Notes: generated by a model not told the origin, from the sequence alone. 64,000 nt of DNA from Umbilicaria muhlenbergii (GCA_000611775.1 KK106981.1:6718312-6782311), one strand, 5' to 3'. Shown: positions 25,275 through 40,507, counted from the stretch's first letter. Translations and numbers: made by a program.

Positions 25275-25891
25275 TCTTTTTTTGCGACCCAGGAGCGAGC
25301 CCTATCGCCACCGCATTCCAGGGCGAGCGGGATGACGTTCCGATGCCGGTCGCCCATCATTCTGCCCCACTTGGGCGTTGTGTCTCTCGCAGCCAGCGGC
25401 GTTGGGGCTAACTTAATATAGAAGCCAGTGGCCCACACTTTACATACCTACCTTACGTCTAACCATGCTGAGGGTGTGGTACTTAGCTCGTTATAGGGTG
25501 CTCTTTATAAGCATCCTTAGCCGAGTACATTCTGGTCCTCACAAGGGCCGCCTCGTTTGACTTGGTGTGCTCTTGCGCAGGGTTCGTATCACTCCTCCCC
25601 ATAGCTCATAGAGAAGGTGTAGAAACCTACCTGGAAATACTCCAGTCCTATCTGATTGTTGATCGAATAGCAGTAGTCAATTGGCACTTCTATCAGCCGA
25701 GCCCGTGGTGTTCTGATCTCTTTGAGCGCTCATAAACTGAACCTGGCCACCGACTAGCTTACACGCCGCTGGCTGTCCTAGGACCGAGGCCCACTTTGGT
25801 GGGGTAGAAGCTTGCCAACATCATGGCATATTCGTCACTACCTCAAAGTACATGGGTTACTTATTTCACAAAATCAATCCATTGACTCTGC
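25275..25891. other. Divergent promoter, about 620 bases
   Basis: Shared upstream region of SelO (-) and the aldo-keto reductase (+). Two redox-related genes face away from each other here, which could allow co-regulation, but I recognise no specific binding site. Confidence 0.4.
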
Positions 25892-27061
25892 ATGATCCTC
25901 TCTGTTGCCATCAAACCGCCCACTTTTAGACCATTGACTGGTTATCTACTACCCGCCCATAGGAGCAGAGTTCGCCTCCAAACCCTCGCAGTACATACTA
26001 AAACCCCATCGCTCCAAACAAGGAGTCTCAGCACATCCAACCCCATCATGGCCAAAATCCCCACCGAGATTCCTTCCCTGAAACTCAACGATGGAACCTC
26101 CATACCAATGGTCAGTCAGCCCCCTTGAAATCGCCCGGCGAGGATCCCCTAACAGCTATCCCAGCTCGGATACGGAACGGGAACAGCCTGGTACAAGAGC
26201 GGCGACGACGGATCCATCGACCGCAAAGTCGTCGAGGGAGTAAAAACCGCCATCAAACTCGGCTACACCCACCTCGACGGCGCCGAAGTCTACAACACCG
26301 AGCGCGAACTGGGAATCGGCATCAAAGAAAGCAAAGTCCCACGAGAAAGGCTCTTCGTCACGACCAAAGTGATCACGAACATAAAAGACATCCCCAAAGC
26401 CATCGACACGAGCCTCGAGAAGCTACAAATGGACTACGTAGACCTGTAAGCCGGAAACCCCACCCTCCCCCTCTCTTTGGGCAGTCTCGGACATACGAGT
26501 AACCAACCCTCCAGCTACCTCATCCACGCCCCCTTCTTCGCCTCCTCGGACCAAGAGCTCCAAACCGCCTGGACCGCCATGGAAAGCGTGAAAAAATCCG
26601 GCAAAGCGCGCTCCATCGGCGTATCCAACTACCTCGAACGCCACCTCACGGCGACCCTCTCCACCGCGACCATCCCCCCCAGCATCAACCAAATAGAATA
26701 CCACCCCTACCTGCAACATGGCTCCCTCCTCTCCTACCAAACAACACAAACAATCGCCGCCTCCGCCTACGGGCCCCTAACCGCGGTCACGAAAGCCAAG
26801 CCCGGCCCCGTCGACGACATAATGGCGCAGCTGGCGCAGAAGTACTATGTCAGCGAGGGGGAAGTGGCGTTGCGGTGGGTGATGGACCAGGGAATTGTGG
26901 CGATTACGACAAGTGGGAAGGAGGAAAGGTTGAGCGATTATTTGAGGGCGATGACGTTTTCGCTGACGCCGAGGGAGGTTAAGGAGATTAGTGATGCGGG
27001 GAAGGAGAAGCATTATAGGGGGTTTTGGCAGGCCAAGTTCGATAAGGATGATCGGTCGTGA
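25892..27061 (+). CDS. Aldo-keto reductase
   Basis: NAD(P)H-dependent carbonyl reductase of the AKR superfamily. Exons 25892-26110, 26165-26445 and 26515-27061 (introns 54 and 69 bases) give 348 residues. Junctions restore SIPMLGYGTGTAWYKS and DYVDLYLIHAPFF. The catalytic tetrad is visible: Asp and Tyr in HLDGAEVYN, Lys in VTTKV and His in LIHAP. The cofactor side is indicated by the later SIGVSNY and SAYGPL blocks. From the first Met there is a 52-residue Arg/Ser/Thr-rich leader resembling a mitochondrial presequence. The internal Met at 26048 (MAKIPTEIPSLKL) would give a 296-residue cytosolic enzyme of the usual AKR length. The substrate is not predictable. The coding strand switches from C-rich to G-rich near 26840. 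Confidence 0.9.
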
Positions 27062-27804
27062 GATGGTTTTGGTGGGGGAGAGGAGGCGGTGTTGGCGGGT
27101 TTTGTTGGGTCGTTTGTGGTGGGGGTTGAAGGAGGCGGCAGGCGCAAAGTAGAATAAATGGCGGGTTTTAGACCAGGAGGGGGCCCGATATCTTGAGAGC
27201 GGATAGAAAGCTTTAGAGAAGATCAAGCGCGCAGACGCTGCGAGTGCAAGTTGTTGAGCTTCATCAACTACACTTTTGCTTTGACTGGTTAACAATATGC
27301 TTTTCCTTGTTGATGTGCTGCTGAGGATCGCCCAGGCTGTTCTGCTCACAACCGCCGCTTATCTTTGGATGGTGCGCATGACGGGTGCTTGGTCGCTGGA
27401 GTCTTGCTTGCAAAGGACTTGCCCCATGTTGGATCACCAGTGGCCTTTCCCTATCCCAGGCTGTCGTCTGCACAACACAAGTGGCAATCTCCAGTTGGGG
27501 ACCCTTTTAAGATCATAACGAAGACGGTTCAAATGAGTTCTTGGAGAGAGTCATGTAGAGATCCATGGCTCCTAATATCTCTGCAATTAAACATTTTCGA
27601 AGTCGGTCTCGGATGTCGAGTAGATAAGGCGACCCCAGCTGAGGACTGCCACTCGTTTTGTCTGGATGCCTGATACTTGCTAGCAATGTAGTCGAGTACG
27701 AGTAGCAGGAAGTGTATGCCCAGCGGCAAGCGGGCCTTTGTTCCCCATCATAGTATAGCCTCACAGGTCGAAAAGATAAATGTCGCAACACATCACGTGC
27801 TCTT
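27062..27804. other. Intergenic, about 740 bases, with a small inverted-repeat element
   Basis: Between the aldo-keto reductase and the HTH gene. It holds the inverted-repeat element at 27458-27672 listed separately; the remainder shows nothing recognisable. Confidence 0.4.
27458..27672. mobile_element. MITE-like inverted-repeat element, copy 1
   Basis: Imperfect inverted arms of about 45 bases bracket about 125 bases. The left arm reads CAGGCTGTCG...GTGGCAATCTCCAGTTGGGG and the right arm is the reverse complement of CAGGCATCC...GTGGCAGTCCTCAGCTGGGG. Both ends are CAGGC/GCCTG. The size and structure fit a non-autonomous DNA element. Related cores occur at 28769-28950, 29420-29588 and 37866-37887. 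No clear target-site duplication was found. Confidence 0.55.
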
Positions 27805-28257
27805 TCACTTCCCGGCCCCAGTGTCCTTAGCCGCATCCAGCGTATCTCCCGCAGGTTGAGCCACCGTTACAAAACCCGGTACTTGATCCAGCGCATGCTG
27901 CGCCAACTCCGGTGCCGCCCCCGCATCACCATCAGAGACATGCTCCAGACCCGACCGGCCCTGATGCTGCTGCGAAGGTGTTTGTTGAGCATCACCAGAC
28001 CCCGCAGCAACCACTCCGTCCTTCTCCGGTCTAATCTTCTTAGGCCGACCCGACCGCGGCGCAACAGCGAGATATTCATCCTTGATAACAAGGGAAACAC
28101 TAGGGTCGTACCCGCGTTTCCGAGCCATTTCTTGGAGGCGGTATAGTTGGCGGGCGGAGAAGTTGGTCACTTCGGCGACTCGCCGGGGGGGCATGCCCCA
28201 TTCGAGGAGGGTTAGGGCTTGCACTTTTTCGGCGAGGCAGTGGTGGCTGTGACCCAT
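27805..28257 (-). CDS. Stand-alone helix-turn-helix protein of transposase origin
   Basis: Single-exon 150-residue ORF. Residues 1-70 form a homeodomain-like helix-turn-helix: LAEKVQALTLLEWGMPPRRV, AEVTNFSARQLYRLQEMARK, RGYDPSVSLVIKDEYLA, ending APRSGRPKKI. This is the N-terminal DNA-binding region typical of fungal Tc1/mariner transposases, including the basic SGRPKK linker. No DDE catalytic domain follows; the remaining 75 residues are Gly/Ala/Gln/Asp-rich and disordered. The frame is intact. It may be a truncated transposon remnant or a domesticated DNA-binding protein. It is flanked on both sides by small inverted-repeat elements. I infer DNA binding only; no function is claimed. Confidence 0.65.
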   Translation of the reverse strand: MGHSHHCLAEKVQALTLLEWGMPPRRVAEVTNFSARQLYRLQEMARKRGYDPSVSLVIKDEYLAVAPRSGRPKKIRPEKDGVVAAGSGDAQQTPSQQHQGRSGLEHVSDGDAGAAPELAQHALDQVPGFVTVAQPAGDTLDAAKDTGAGK

Positions 28258-28744
28258 TTTTGGGTTTGTGGGTTGTGGATAAGGGGAGGATTGAGTTTGT
28301 TGTTTGGGGATGAATGTGTGAGTTGTTGATGTTCTCTCCCGTTGGAAGAGCGCGGGGATGTCGCATGTTGATGTTTTTGCGGGGGTCTTTAGCGATTCGT
28401 TGCGATTTACAGCAGCCCTATCTGTCTACAGCCTAAGGTAGGGGTGTGGAACAACACTATAGTGACAGTCTTCAGCTGGGACACCTCTTGATATTGTAGC
28501 AGTTGACGTGATAAAAGTTAGTGGCTTTATAGATACTGTAGTAATCGGTAACTTCTTTCATTTAATTCTGATCAAAGCAGTCTAAGCGGGCCCTCAGTAG
28601 CAGATCAACGATAAGACAGAATACATTAATCTATCTGTAGCATATGTGCAATTGTGGCGGTTGCGGCATCGGACTGTGCTACTGATACATCTTACTGAGG
28701 GCGTCCTTGGACTTAGAATTGTTTATTTGATGAATTGATTAGTT

Positions 28745-28972
28745 TTATGCCAAGTCCAGAGCCAGAATTGACAGCGCTCAGTTGAGGACCCTCGCAATAG
28801 CTTAACAATGAGAGTGAACAGTGAATATCCTATTAACCATTTCCTTTCGAATATTTGTACCTCACACGGCATGGCTCTTTCCTTCAAATCTCTTGACAAC
28901 TTGCGAAATTAGCATGATAGTTGTGGGGTCCCTCAGCTACAGACTGCCACTTAGTTTGTCTGTGCACCTGGC
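28745..28972. mobile_element. MITE-like inverted-repeat element, copy 2 (decayed)
   Basis: A left core at 28769-28792 (TTGACAGCGCTCAGTTGAGG, then ACCC) and an oppositely oriented right core at 28925-28950 (GGTCCCTCAGCTACAGACTG, then CCAC) are spaced as in copy 1 (about 170-180 bases between outer ends of the cores). Sequence identity to copy 1 is about 70-75 percent by eye. Confidence 0.4.
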
Positions 28973-29414
28973 CGCTTCGAGAGTACTCTGCCGAATCAGA
29001 ATTACAGATGAAGGAACATTTACATCCATGCAATCATTTCGAAGTGTGCAAGCGCACAATAATAGAAGTACAAGTGAGTATGTACAGAGCCAACTGCATT
29101 TCATTCTGGCCGCCCGCCATCAACGCCTTTTGCAACCCTCAGCAAACCAAAGCCAGATATCTCGGGGCACATTAGATGAGAACGCCAGCAACATAACGTC
29201 CGAAAGCTGAGACGAATGACAGAAAACCTCCGAGGCACGGCCGAAAGGACTGCAGTCTTGCGCAGCGCATAACATGTCGTCCCGCATCCACATGGTCTGT
29301 ATCCACATGTCGCCCCTTATCCACATGCCCGCTCAATGTCATAATCATCATACAAACTGTCATGAGTGGAATAAAACAAACGGCGCTGAGCTTAGCGCTG
29401 TGCAAGCGTAGCAT

Positions 29415-29600
29415 CAAATTGGACCGCAGTCAGGGGACCCACTTGGCCGTTCAACAATCATGAGAATCTTGGGAAGACATCCAGCGGGCAAACCCAAGAG
29501 CTCTTGAGCTTCAGTCTTCACTCCCAATTCCCTGGATACCCCATTCCTTCCTCAATTACCCTGGAGATCCCCAGCTATAGACAGCCACTTGAATTCACCT
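29415..29600. mobile_element. MITE-like inverted-repeat element, copy 3 (decayed)
   Basis: The right core at 29566-29588 (GATCCCCAGCTATAGACAGC, then CAC) is clear. A weaker left core at about 29420-29441 (ending CAGGGGACCC) lies at the spacing seen in the other two copies. Only the right side is convincing. Confidence 0.3.
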
Positions 29601-29648
29601 TGCGCCTGACGGGTGGCCACCGATCCTTACCGACCCAATCTGCTTCGG

Positions 29649-33930
<4,282 letters not shown>

Positions 33931-35378
33931 CGCGGCGAGCTGCGTGTGGTGACCCGATAATCAAGCGGTGGTTAGGTTGTACTGTTGGAGTGTCGTTGAA
34001 GGAATGATGTGATTGATGGAAACGGTTGTCGAGTCCGCCGTTGTGGTCGTTCGAGGGAGGGGACCAGTCACAGCTGATGCGATATTCCAAGGTGCAGTAT
34101 TCAGACAAGCGAATGCCGGGGAGCGGAAGGTGCCGAAACTCCCATGTCATTCACAGCGGTCAGCTCTGGGGAATGAACGAGCGGTTTGTCCTCTATCTCG
34201 ACCGTTGGTTGTAGTCGTCGTGAGAGGCTCTAGCCCCAGAAAATGGAGGTTGCGCCTTCCAGCCGTGGGAGGAATGATGTGATTCGTTCGCTAAATGGAC
34301 CGATTCCCAGCGTCCACCAACACATTCCTAGCGCAGATGCAGGGCACGCTTAACCATTTCCCCCTCGCTCCCAGACTCATCCAGATCGGAGGCTCTCCTC
34401 GTTACATGTACCTGAATGCTGATTCCTCCACCCTCTTCGCGAAGCTAGATGCATGGACCCTGGATCAAGAGATCAATCTACGCTGTTGGTCTATTATGGG
34501 ATCCGTGATGGACACATAAACTTCTGCCCCTATTTTCAGGCTTGCTGGGGCATGGCCAAACTCCCTCATGCTGCCATGCGACAAGGAGTACAGTGACTGT
34601 TCGGCATTACGATCTATTGTTCGATTGGAAGTGTAGATTGGGACTGACTTGGCTGCGGGGATGAGGGGAGTGGATGGATCGTAGCAGCAAGCATCAGACT
34701 CTACATGAACCCTTACAAATCCCGAAGCCTTGACCTGTCGGAATCCCCAATAGCATTATTTCTGTTTGATTGTTCCGGACACCCTGCAAGTGCCCTCACA
34801 TGTACATGATCCTTTAGAAGCGAGGTCACATGCGATGTCGCATCACATCTTGCAGATATCCGATGTCCCCACAAAGCTTCAGCCCATGTGCGTCGGAGGT
34901 TCCCCACAAGAGTGGCCCTGCCCTCGCTTGTTCCGCTGACAGCCACGCTGCATTACCTTAGTGCAGATCCCTGACAAAAAGCCTCAACGGCTGCCGGCCA
35001 AGAGAAATACCGTAGCAATCCGCCTGGCCGCTTGGGGCTGCTGCTTTAGTAAGTAGTCAGCCGCAACATTGAGGGTATATAAGGAGGACACAAGACAGAC
35101 ACAAGGCGGGAACACGACAAGGGATAGGATCAACACTCATGTTGAAAGCGACGCTCCATTCGCTATGCAAAGTATGACATGATCAGAGTGATCTGCTTTT
35201 GGTCCAAGCAAAACACGCCATAGTAAGAATAGAGATGCAGCGCTGGCAATCGCTCCAGATATTCACCTTGTTCCCGTGATCGTCGAATTCTTTCCCCAAA
35301 TGACCATCTTCACGAAAGCTGACCTTCATACCCCACAAACGAGGCGAGGGTCAGAAAGCTACACTATGACATCCCCAC
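33931..35378. other. Intergenic, 1.45 kb, KDM4 promoter side
   Basis: Upstream of KDM4 (-) and downstream of the YAG7-like gene (-). Only short, composition-driven ORFs. No repeat or RNA recognised. Confidence 0.4.
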
Positions 35379-37139
35379 TTACTGGGGCCCCTCACCACCG
35401 CGCCCACGGTCCCCGTCGCCACGACCACGTTCGCCATCGACACGTCCGCGGTCACCCCTAAACCCGCCTCTTCCACGTCCACGGTAGCCGCGCTCTCCAC
35501 CCCTCTCCCCCCTCTCACCTCTATCACCTCCTCTATCCCCCCTAAACCCACCTCGCCCACGGTAGCCACCTTCCCCACCACGGTCGCCTCGGAAGCCGCC
35601 CCTACCGCGATGTCCGCCACGATGTTCGCCCTGGAAGCCGCCTCGACCGCGGCCACGACCATGATGCACCTCTTGGAACCCACTGTCACCGTTCGAGACT
35701 GGAGGAGCCACCGACGGGGTCGATGCTGGCGCCGCCTCGCTGGTCACCTCTTCAGCCCAGCTGGTGGTACTGGTCATGGCTCCAGGGGTAGCGGTGAGAC
35801 CAGTGTCAGTCTCGGCAGGGTCACGTGGCACCTCCACCCAGCCGTCCGGACCAGAGGTTGCAGAAGCCGAAAGCTCCGGTCCCCAGTTGTTCTCGGCAGC
35901 TGCGTTGGCCGCACCGGCATCGATATTTGAGGCGTCTGGCACTGTAGGTGTCTCGATGTGGCTGCTAACACCGTTCGAAAGAGGTTCAGCCGCATCATCG
36001 ATTTCGGTCAAACCAGCATGGGCCACGGTAGGATCAGTGGTAAGTGGTGGCGGTGTAGATTCTTCGGCAGTCGGAGGTACAGGCTCGGATTGAGCAACTT
36101 CCTCTGCCCAAGCTTCCTCTGCAGCGTATGGGGCGTGCTCAAGAGCAGCGTCTCTGACTTGCTTGTCTGAATATTGATCGATCAGCACTTTTCTTTGACA
36201 GTTGCACGCTATAAATCAGGCAGCAAACTTACAGCTGAACTCTAACAGTCCCAGCTCCTTTTCAACCGCAGGGACTTTCTCGTCGCTCCCTTCTATCAGC
36301 TTCTCGATTGCCGCCACTGCACTAGCATCTCCGCCATACACCAGAAGCAGAGCTCCCTCGAAAGCTTGATTCTCGACGGATTTCTCATCACCACTCTGTC
36401 TCTTCGCAGCAGCGGCACGCAGAAACTTGCTGAGAACGAGCATGTTCTCCTTGGCTTCTTTCTGGGCTTCTATCTGCGTCTCCGCCACAACCAATTCCTT
36501 GACTTTCAACAACTCGTCCTTATGTGAGCTCTGAAGTGTGGATTTCTCTGCATTGAGACGGTCTTGATACTCCTCGTCAAACTTCTTGTACTGGGCAATC
36601 TGCTCTTCCAACTGAGCAAGGGAGGCTTGCAAGGATGGTTTCTTGAGGGCTTGAGCTTTCTGATCCTGGTTGATCTTGCGAGATGAGAGGAGGTCATCGA
36701 GGGAGGTGCCAGGATTTTCGGCGATGATGGAGTCGACCTTTTGAGTAGCATTCTAGCAAATAAAATACAAGTCAGCCGATGAGCCATTAAATTTGATGAT
36801 TTTAGACTGGACAGTTGAGGTTTCACCAGCTTCTTCTTGACATTACGGATGTTCCTAGATTGCATCGGGCTGTCAGCAACTCCCAGTAGTACGTAACAAC
36901 AATGGCTCGGCTTGGAGGCCATCATACTTGTAAAGCTCCTTCATGTATGGGCTCTCGAAGGTCCCGTCAGCGCCGTTGGTAGAAGTTTCAGCGGCTGTTT
37001 GCCCAGCTCCAGCCTCAGCACTAGGTGTGGTGGAAGGTGCACTAGATACGTGTACAGGAACCTCTGCCTTTGCTTTCTTCTTCTTTGCGCTCCTTGACTC
37101 GTTCTGGACAGGTGGGTTGGACGCTGTAGGGGCGGACAT
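35379..37139 (-). CDS. YAG7-like coiled-coil protein with C-terminal RGG box
   Basis: Four exons, 37139-36928, 36854-36827, 36752-36233 and 36187-35379, with introns of 73, 74 and about 45 bases, give 522 residues. The N-terminus is disordered with a Lys-rich RSAKKKKAKAE. A conserved block follows: MKELYKNIRNVKKKLNATQK, DSIIAENPGTSLDDLLSSRK, then a coiled coil (LAQLEEQIAQYKKFDEEYQD...). The final 110 residues are an RGG/GRGG repeat region, typical of RNA binding and arginine methylation. The coiled-coil portion resembles the uncharacterised fungal YAG7-type family; its function is unknown, though RNA or ribosome association is plausible. The last junction is uncertain: acceptors at 36188 (45-base intron) and 36209 (24 bases, too short) both keep the frame. 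Exon 2 is only 28 bases. Confidence 0.75.
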
Positions 37140-38512
37140 GGTGTAGTAAGCTCGTTATGGATTTGGAGTATGAGACGCGGGTTGGAGTGAGTTTTGTAGC
37201 TGTACGAATTCCTTTTGAGATTTCTTCAACCAGGAAAGACAAGTAGATGTAGGCAAGCTCAATTGTGAATGTTTCGACGTGGTATGAAGTAAGGTGTGCG
37301 GTGAGTAGTAGAGTGCTGGAGATTATTGCGTCTGGAAGCTCTTTGGTTTACCGCGTTTAAGCTTTACCCTGCTCACTGGTCATCCCACCCGCGCTAAGAC
37401 AAACTGGGTAGCAATCCTCAGGGGGAACCTTCTCGATCAGTTACTCAAGAACTCAGACATATCTTGAGAAACGTTCAGTGTGTACTCCGGAGTGAGCACC
37501 TGAACTCGTTTCGTTCTCTGGCTTCCAGCATCAAAATCCCCGAGCCGTCAATTCTCGTTGATCAACTGTCGAGGGGATCCCGTACGGACGATTGCCAATT
37601 GTTTCGACCTCAACTCTAGTTACTACAGTGTTCTTTTTCCTCGTCGAATCTTAGGTTATTTTGCCTTTCCGCATCAGATAAAGAGATACCAATCTTATAG
37701 AAGTAGGCGTGTAATGCTGTATCTTCTACAAAGTCATTCAATGGTGTCCAGATCCATCAACAATACGTTTGAGCAACGTATAATTTGCGCTACTGTTGTT
37801 TATGATTCGTTACGTGTTCTTCCTCGACAGCGGTCCCAGATGGCAGGCGAACTGTGGACAAATGAGTGGCAGTCCTCCGCTGGGGTCTCATCAACTACTC
37901 AACAACCAAGACAGGGTTTGTGGTACGTTCAACTGTTGAGATAGTAGCCATGCATTTTCAAAATTCCACTCCAAGGATTTACTTGAAAACGTTTTTGATT
38001 TGTGCATACGTCTGGTTCCTGATTGCGCTGTGGCTGGAACACAGGGGATTATCTCTGCTTCAAAGTCTGGCCTGATCTGGTGCACGTTCTACAAGAATTT
38101 GTCGAGCAGGGGCGGGACCGAAAGGGCTACAATGCGGCTACATGTATACCATGTTCTGGCAAATTGCCCATAGGAGCATCAAGAAGGTCTCCTGGTGACT
38201 TTTTGGGTTCAGGGAGGCTCTTCCTCGTATCCCTTTATCCCTTGAGTCATCATCGGTCACTGAACCCAGATCTTTGGAATGGTCTGTGAATGAGTTAAAT
38301 CAGCATGACATGTCTCAATGCGGCTATGAGTCTTCCATACAGTGAATGTCTTACGGGCCTATTATTTGTGGTGACCCAATGATATGACCATTCTTTCGCC
38401 TTTCCTTTCTTTGCATCTATGTTCTCAACGTCAGCGTTCCATACGGTCGACCCCCGCAGACGCATAGAACCAAATCAAGAACGCTAGGCAGCTTCGTTGG
38501 TCCAAAGCGAAG
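37140..38512. other. Divergent intergenic, 1.4 kb, with a dispersed-repeat fragment
   Basis: Promoter region between the YAG7-like gene (-) and the multi-UIM gene (+). At about 37838-37960 lies a segment about 70 percent identical to the interior and right arm of MITE-like copy 1 (core GTGGCAGTCCTCCGCTGGGG at 37866). No opposite arm was convincingly found. Nothing else recognised. Confidence 0.45.
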
Positions 38513-40507
38513 ATGTCTGGTCAAGGGACAAGTCGACAATCTACTGAAGATGATACAGATTCTGAGGAGAACGCACGCGCCCGCAGACGACGTCCAGCGC
38601 GCCAAGGTAGTTCAAGAGATACGTCTCAACAGACGTTATCAGCAATGGGGGGCAGCAAAGGCCGATCACGGAGGTACAGAAGCCCGGAGCCTAGCACCAT
38701 CGCTAGCCCAGCTCCAACAAGCGGAGGTGATCGAGAAGCGGTGACGGCCAGACCACGGAGGTACAGAAGCCCCGACCGTAGCAACTCAGCTACTGTAATT
38801 ACAACAAGAGGAGGTGATAGCGGAAGGGGCATCGTAGGGTCTGCAGCCGTCAATCCACATAGTTCCCGGCAGAATACTAGAGCTGCTACGCAGGGAAACC
38901 GACCCCCTTCCTCAGCTGCTCCAGATGATGTGGACGGAGAGCTTCAAAAAGGCTTGGAAGCAAGCAGACTAGACCGGCCTTCCGTCGTTCCAGCTTCGAA
39001 TGACTTTGACCCAAACGACCTCGAAGAGATTATACGGAAGAGTAAGGAGGAACATGAAGCAAGCGTCAAACGTGAAGAAGAAGAAGCCGAGAAGATATAT
39101 CAAGAGCACCTGCGTTATGTAAAGGCAGACGGTGAAGTAATAAAAGTACTAGATGCAGAGAGAGCAGCATTAAAATTACGCAAAGCAAAAGAGCAGGAAG
39201 AAGCTAATGTGCAGCGCATGCTGAAAGAAAGCCTCGCTGCTGAAGCTGAAAGACAGGCAAGCGCGAAGGCCAAGCTCGATGCACTCTACGCTAGCTTCGG
39301 AAAGAGCAGTAATGACGTGCAGTCGCCCAGACCGCAGGCTGTCTATGCCTCACAAAGACCTTCACCGACTCCTGTGGCGCCTCCGTCTCGGACGCCGTCG
39401 ATCTCGGCCGTGGGAAGGATTACCAGATCAGGCCACACACCACAGCAACCTCAGCGTTCTCCGTTAGTGAGGCCAAACCAAGTGCCTGCACCATCGCCAA
39501 TGAGGCAGTCAACCACTGCGTACACGACACCAGCTTCCAGAGAGCCTAACAGTTTTAACACAACGCCAACTTCCAGACAGCCAGCCTCTTCCCATGCAAC
39601 AGTTACCCCTAGTCCTTTACAAAGGTCTCACACGGCAGCGGCAACTAGACAGCCAGCCTCTTCCCATGCAACATCAACTCATAGACCATTAGAAAGGTCT
39701 CACACAACAGCAGCATCTAGACAGCCCAACCCCCAAACCCCTCAACAACCCCGAAGAGCCCCAACAGCCAGTGAACCCATCAACGAAACCGACGAAACCG
39801 ACCCACAACTCCTAGCCGCCATAGCCGCCAGCAACGCCACCCACCTCACCGATCAAGCCCAACGCAGCCTCTTCCTCCAACCCCACCGCAGCGCCCCCGT
39901 CCCAGCCCAACGCGTCCCCCCCGTCGTCCCCGCCCAAACCCCCGAAATTGACGAAGACCAATTCGCCGCCGCCCTGCAAGCCGCCCTCGATGAAAGCCTC
40001 GGCGGCGCCGAAGAAGCCGACGCCACCCTCATCGGTCTCAAAAGCCCCCCTCCCTCCTACACCGACATCGCCCGCGACCGAATCATCAACCACGAAAAGT
40101 ACACCTCTGCTGGCGGGCCTGAGGGGTCTATAGCCACGCTCAATACTACGAAAGAAGTGCGTAAAATCGAGCGTGTGAAGAAGGCGCAGAAAGCGGCGGA
40201 GAAGGCGGCGGAGGAGAGGAGGAGGGGAGGGGGTGAAGCGTTGAGGGTGCAGGCTACGGTGGCGGCGCCGGCAGTGCAGCAAAGGCCAGCAGCGGATGCG
40301 GCCGGTCCTTCGCGGTCGAGTTCGAGTGCTGGTAACTCCGTCTCGCAGGCTGAGATGATGAGACCGCAGATTAGGCGGGGGGCGGAGCCGCGGGAGCCGG
40401 ATCATCCGCCGCCGGGGTTGGGGTCGGTGGCGCCGGGGAGGAGGAGGGTGGCGCCGGCGCCGTGGAATGATGCGTTTGCTAGTATTGCGCCGAGGCGGGG
40501 TGCGTGA
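38513..40507 (+). CDS. Multi-UIM (ubiquitin-interacting motif) protein, largely disordered
   Basis: Single-exon gene of 664 residues. Several helices match the ubiquitin-interacting motif pattern (acidic cluster, Ala, Ser): DGELQKGLEASRL, NDLEEIIRKSKEEHEAS, NVQRMLKESLAAEAE, DPQLLAAIAASNAT and EDQFAAALQAALDESLGG. Between them are Arg/Ser-rich, Pro-rich and Gln-rich low-complexity stretches. Duplicated segments occur: RRYRSPEPS/RRYRSPDRS near the N-terminus and two copies of RQPASSHAT...LQRSHT/LERSHT in the middle. A charged coiled coil spans about 180-260. No catalytic domain is present, so a ubiquitin-binding adaptor role is inferred. The coding strand flips from C-rich to G-rich near 40110-40180. 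Confidence 0.75.
   Translation: MSGQGTSRQSTEDDTDSEENARARRRRPARQGSSRDTSQQTLSAMGGSKGRSRRYRSPEPSTIASPAPTSGGDREAVTARPRRYRSPDRSNSATVITTRGGDSGRGIVGSAAVNPHSSRQNTRAATQGNRPPSSAAPDDVDGELQKGLEASRLDRPSVVPASNDFDPNDLEEIIRKSKEEHEASVKREEEEAEKIYQEHLRYVKADGEVIKVLDAERAALKLRKAKEQEEANVQRMLKESLAAEAERQASAKAKLDALYASFGKSSNDVQSPRPQAVYASQRPSPTPVAPPSRTPSISAVGRITRSGHTPQQPQRSPLVRPNQVPAPSPMRQSTTAYTTPASREPNSFNTTPTSRQPASSHATVTPSPLQRSHTAAATRQPASSHATSTHRPLERSHTTAASRQPNPQTPQQPRRAPTASEPINETDETDPQLLAAIAASNATHLTDQAQRSLFLQPHRSAPVPAQRVPPVVPAQTPEIDEDQFAAALQAALDESLGGAEEADATLIGLKSPPPSYTDIARDRIINHEKYTSAGGPEGSIATLNTTKEVRKIERVKKAQKAAEKAAEERRRGGGEALRVQATVAAPAVQQRPAADAAGPSRSSSSAGNSVSQAEMMRPQIRRGAEPREPDHPPPGLGSVAPGRRRVAPAPWNDAFASIAPRRGA

Larger units (their letters stand above)
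28258..29648. other. Accessory intergenic region, 1.4 kb, with decayed inverted-repeat elements
   Basis: AT-richer than neighbouring genes. It carries two more element pairs (listed separately) and a lone related core at about 28462-28482. Short ORFs here are not supported. Confidence 0.4.

Noticed and set aside
36209-36232. A 24-base intron in the YAG7-like gene
   Set aside because: Too short for spliceosomal removal, although it keeps frame.
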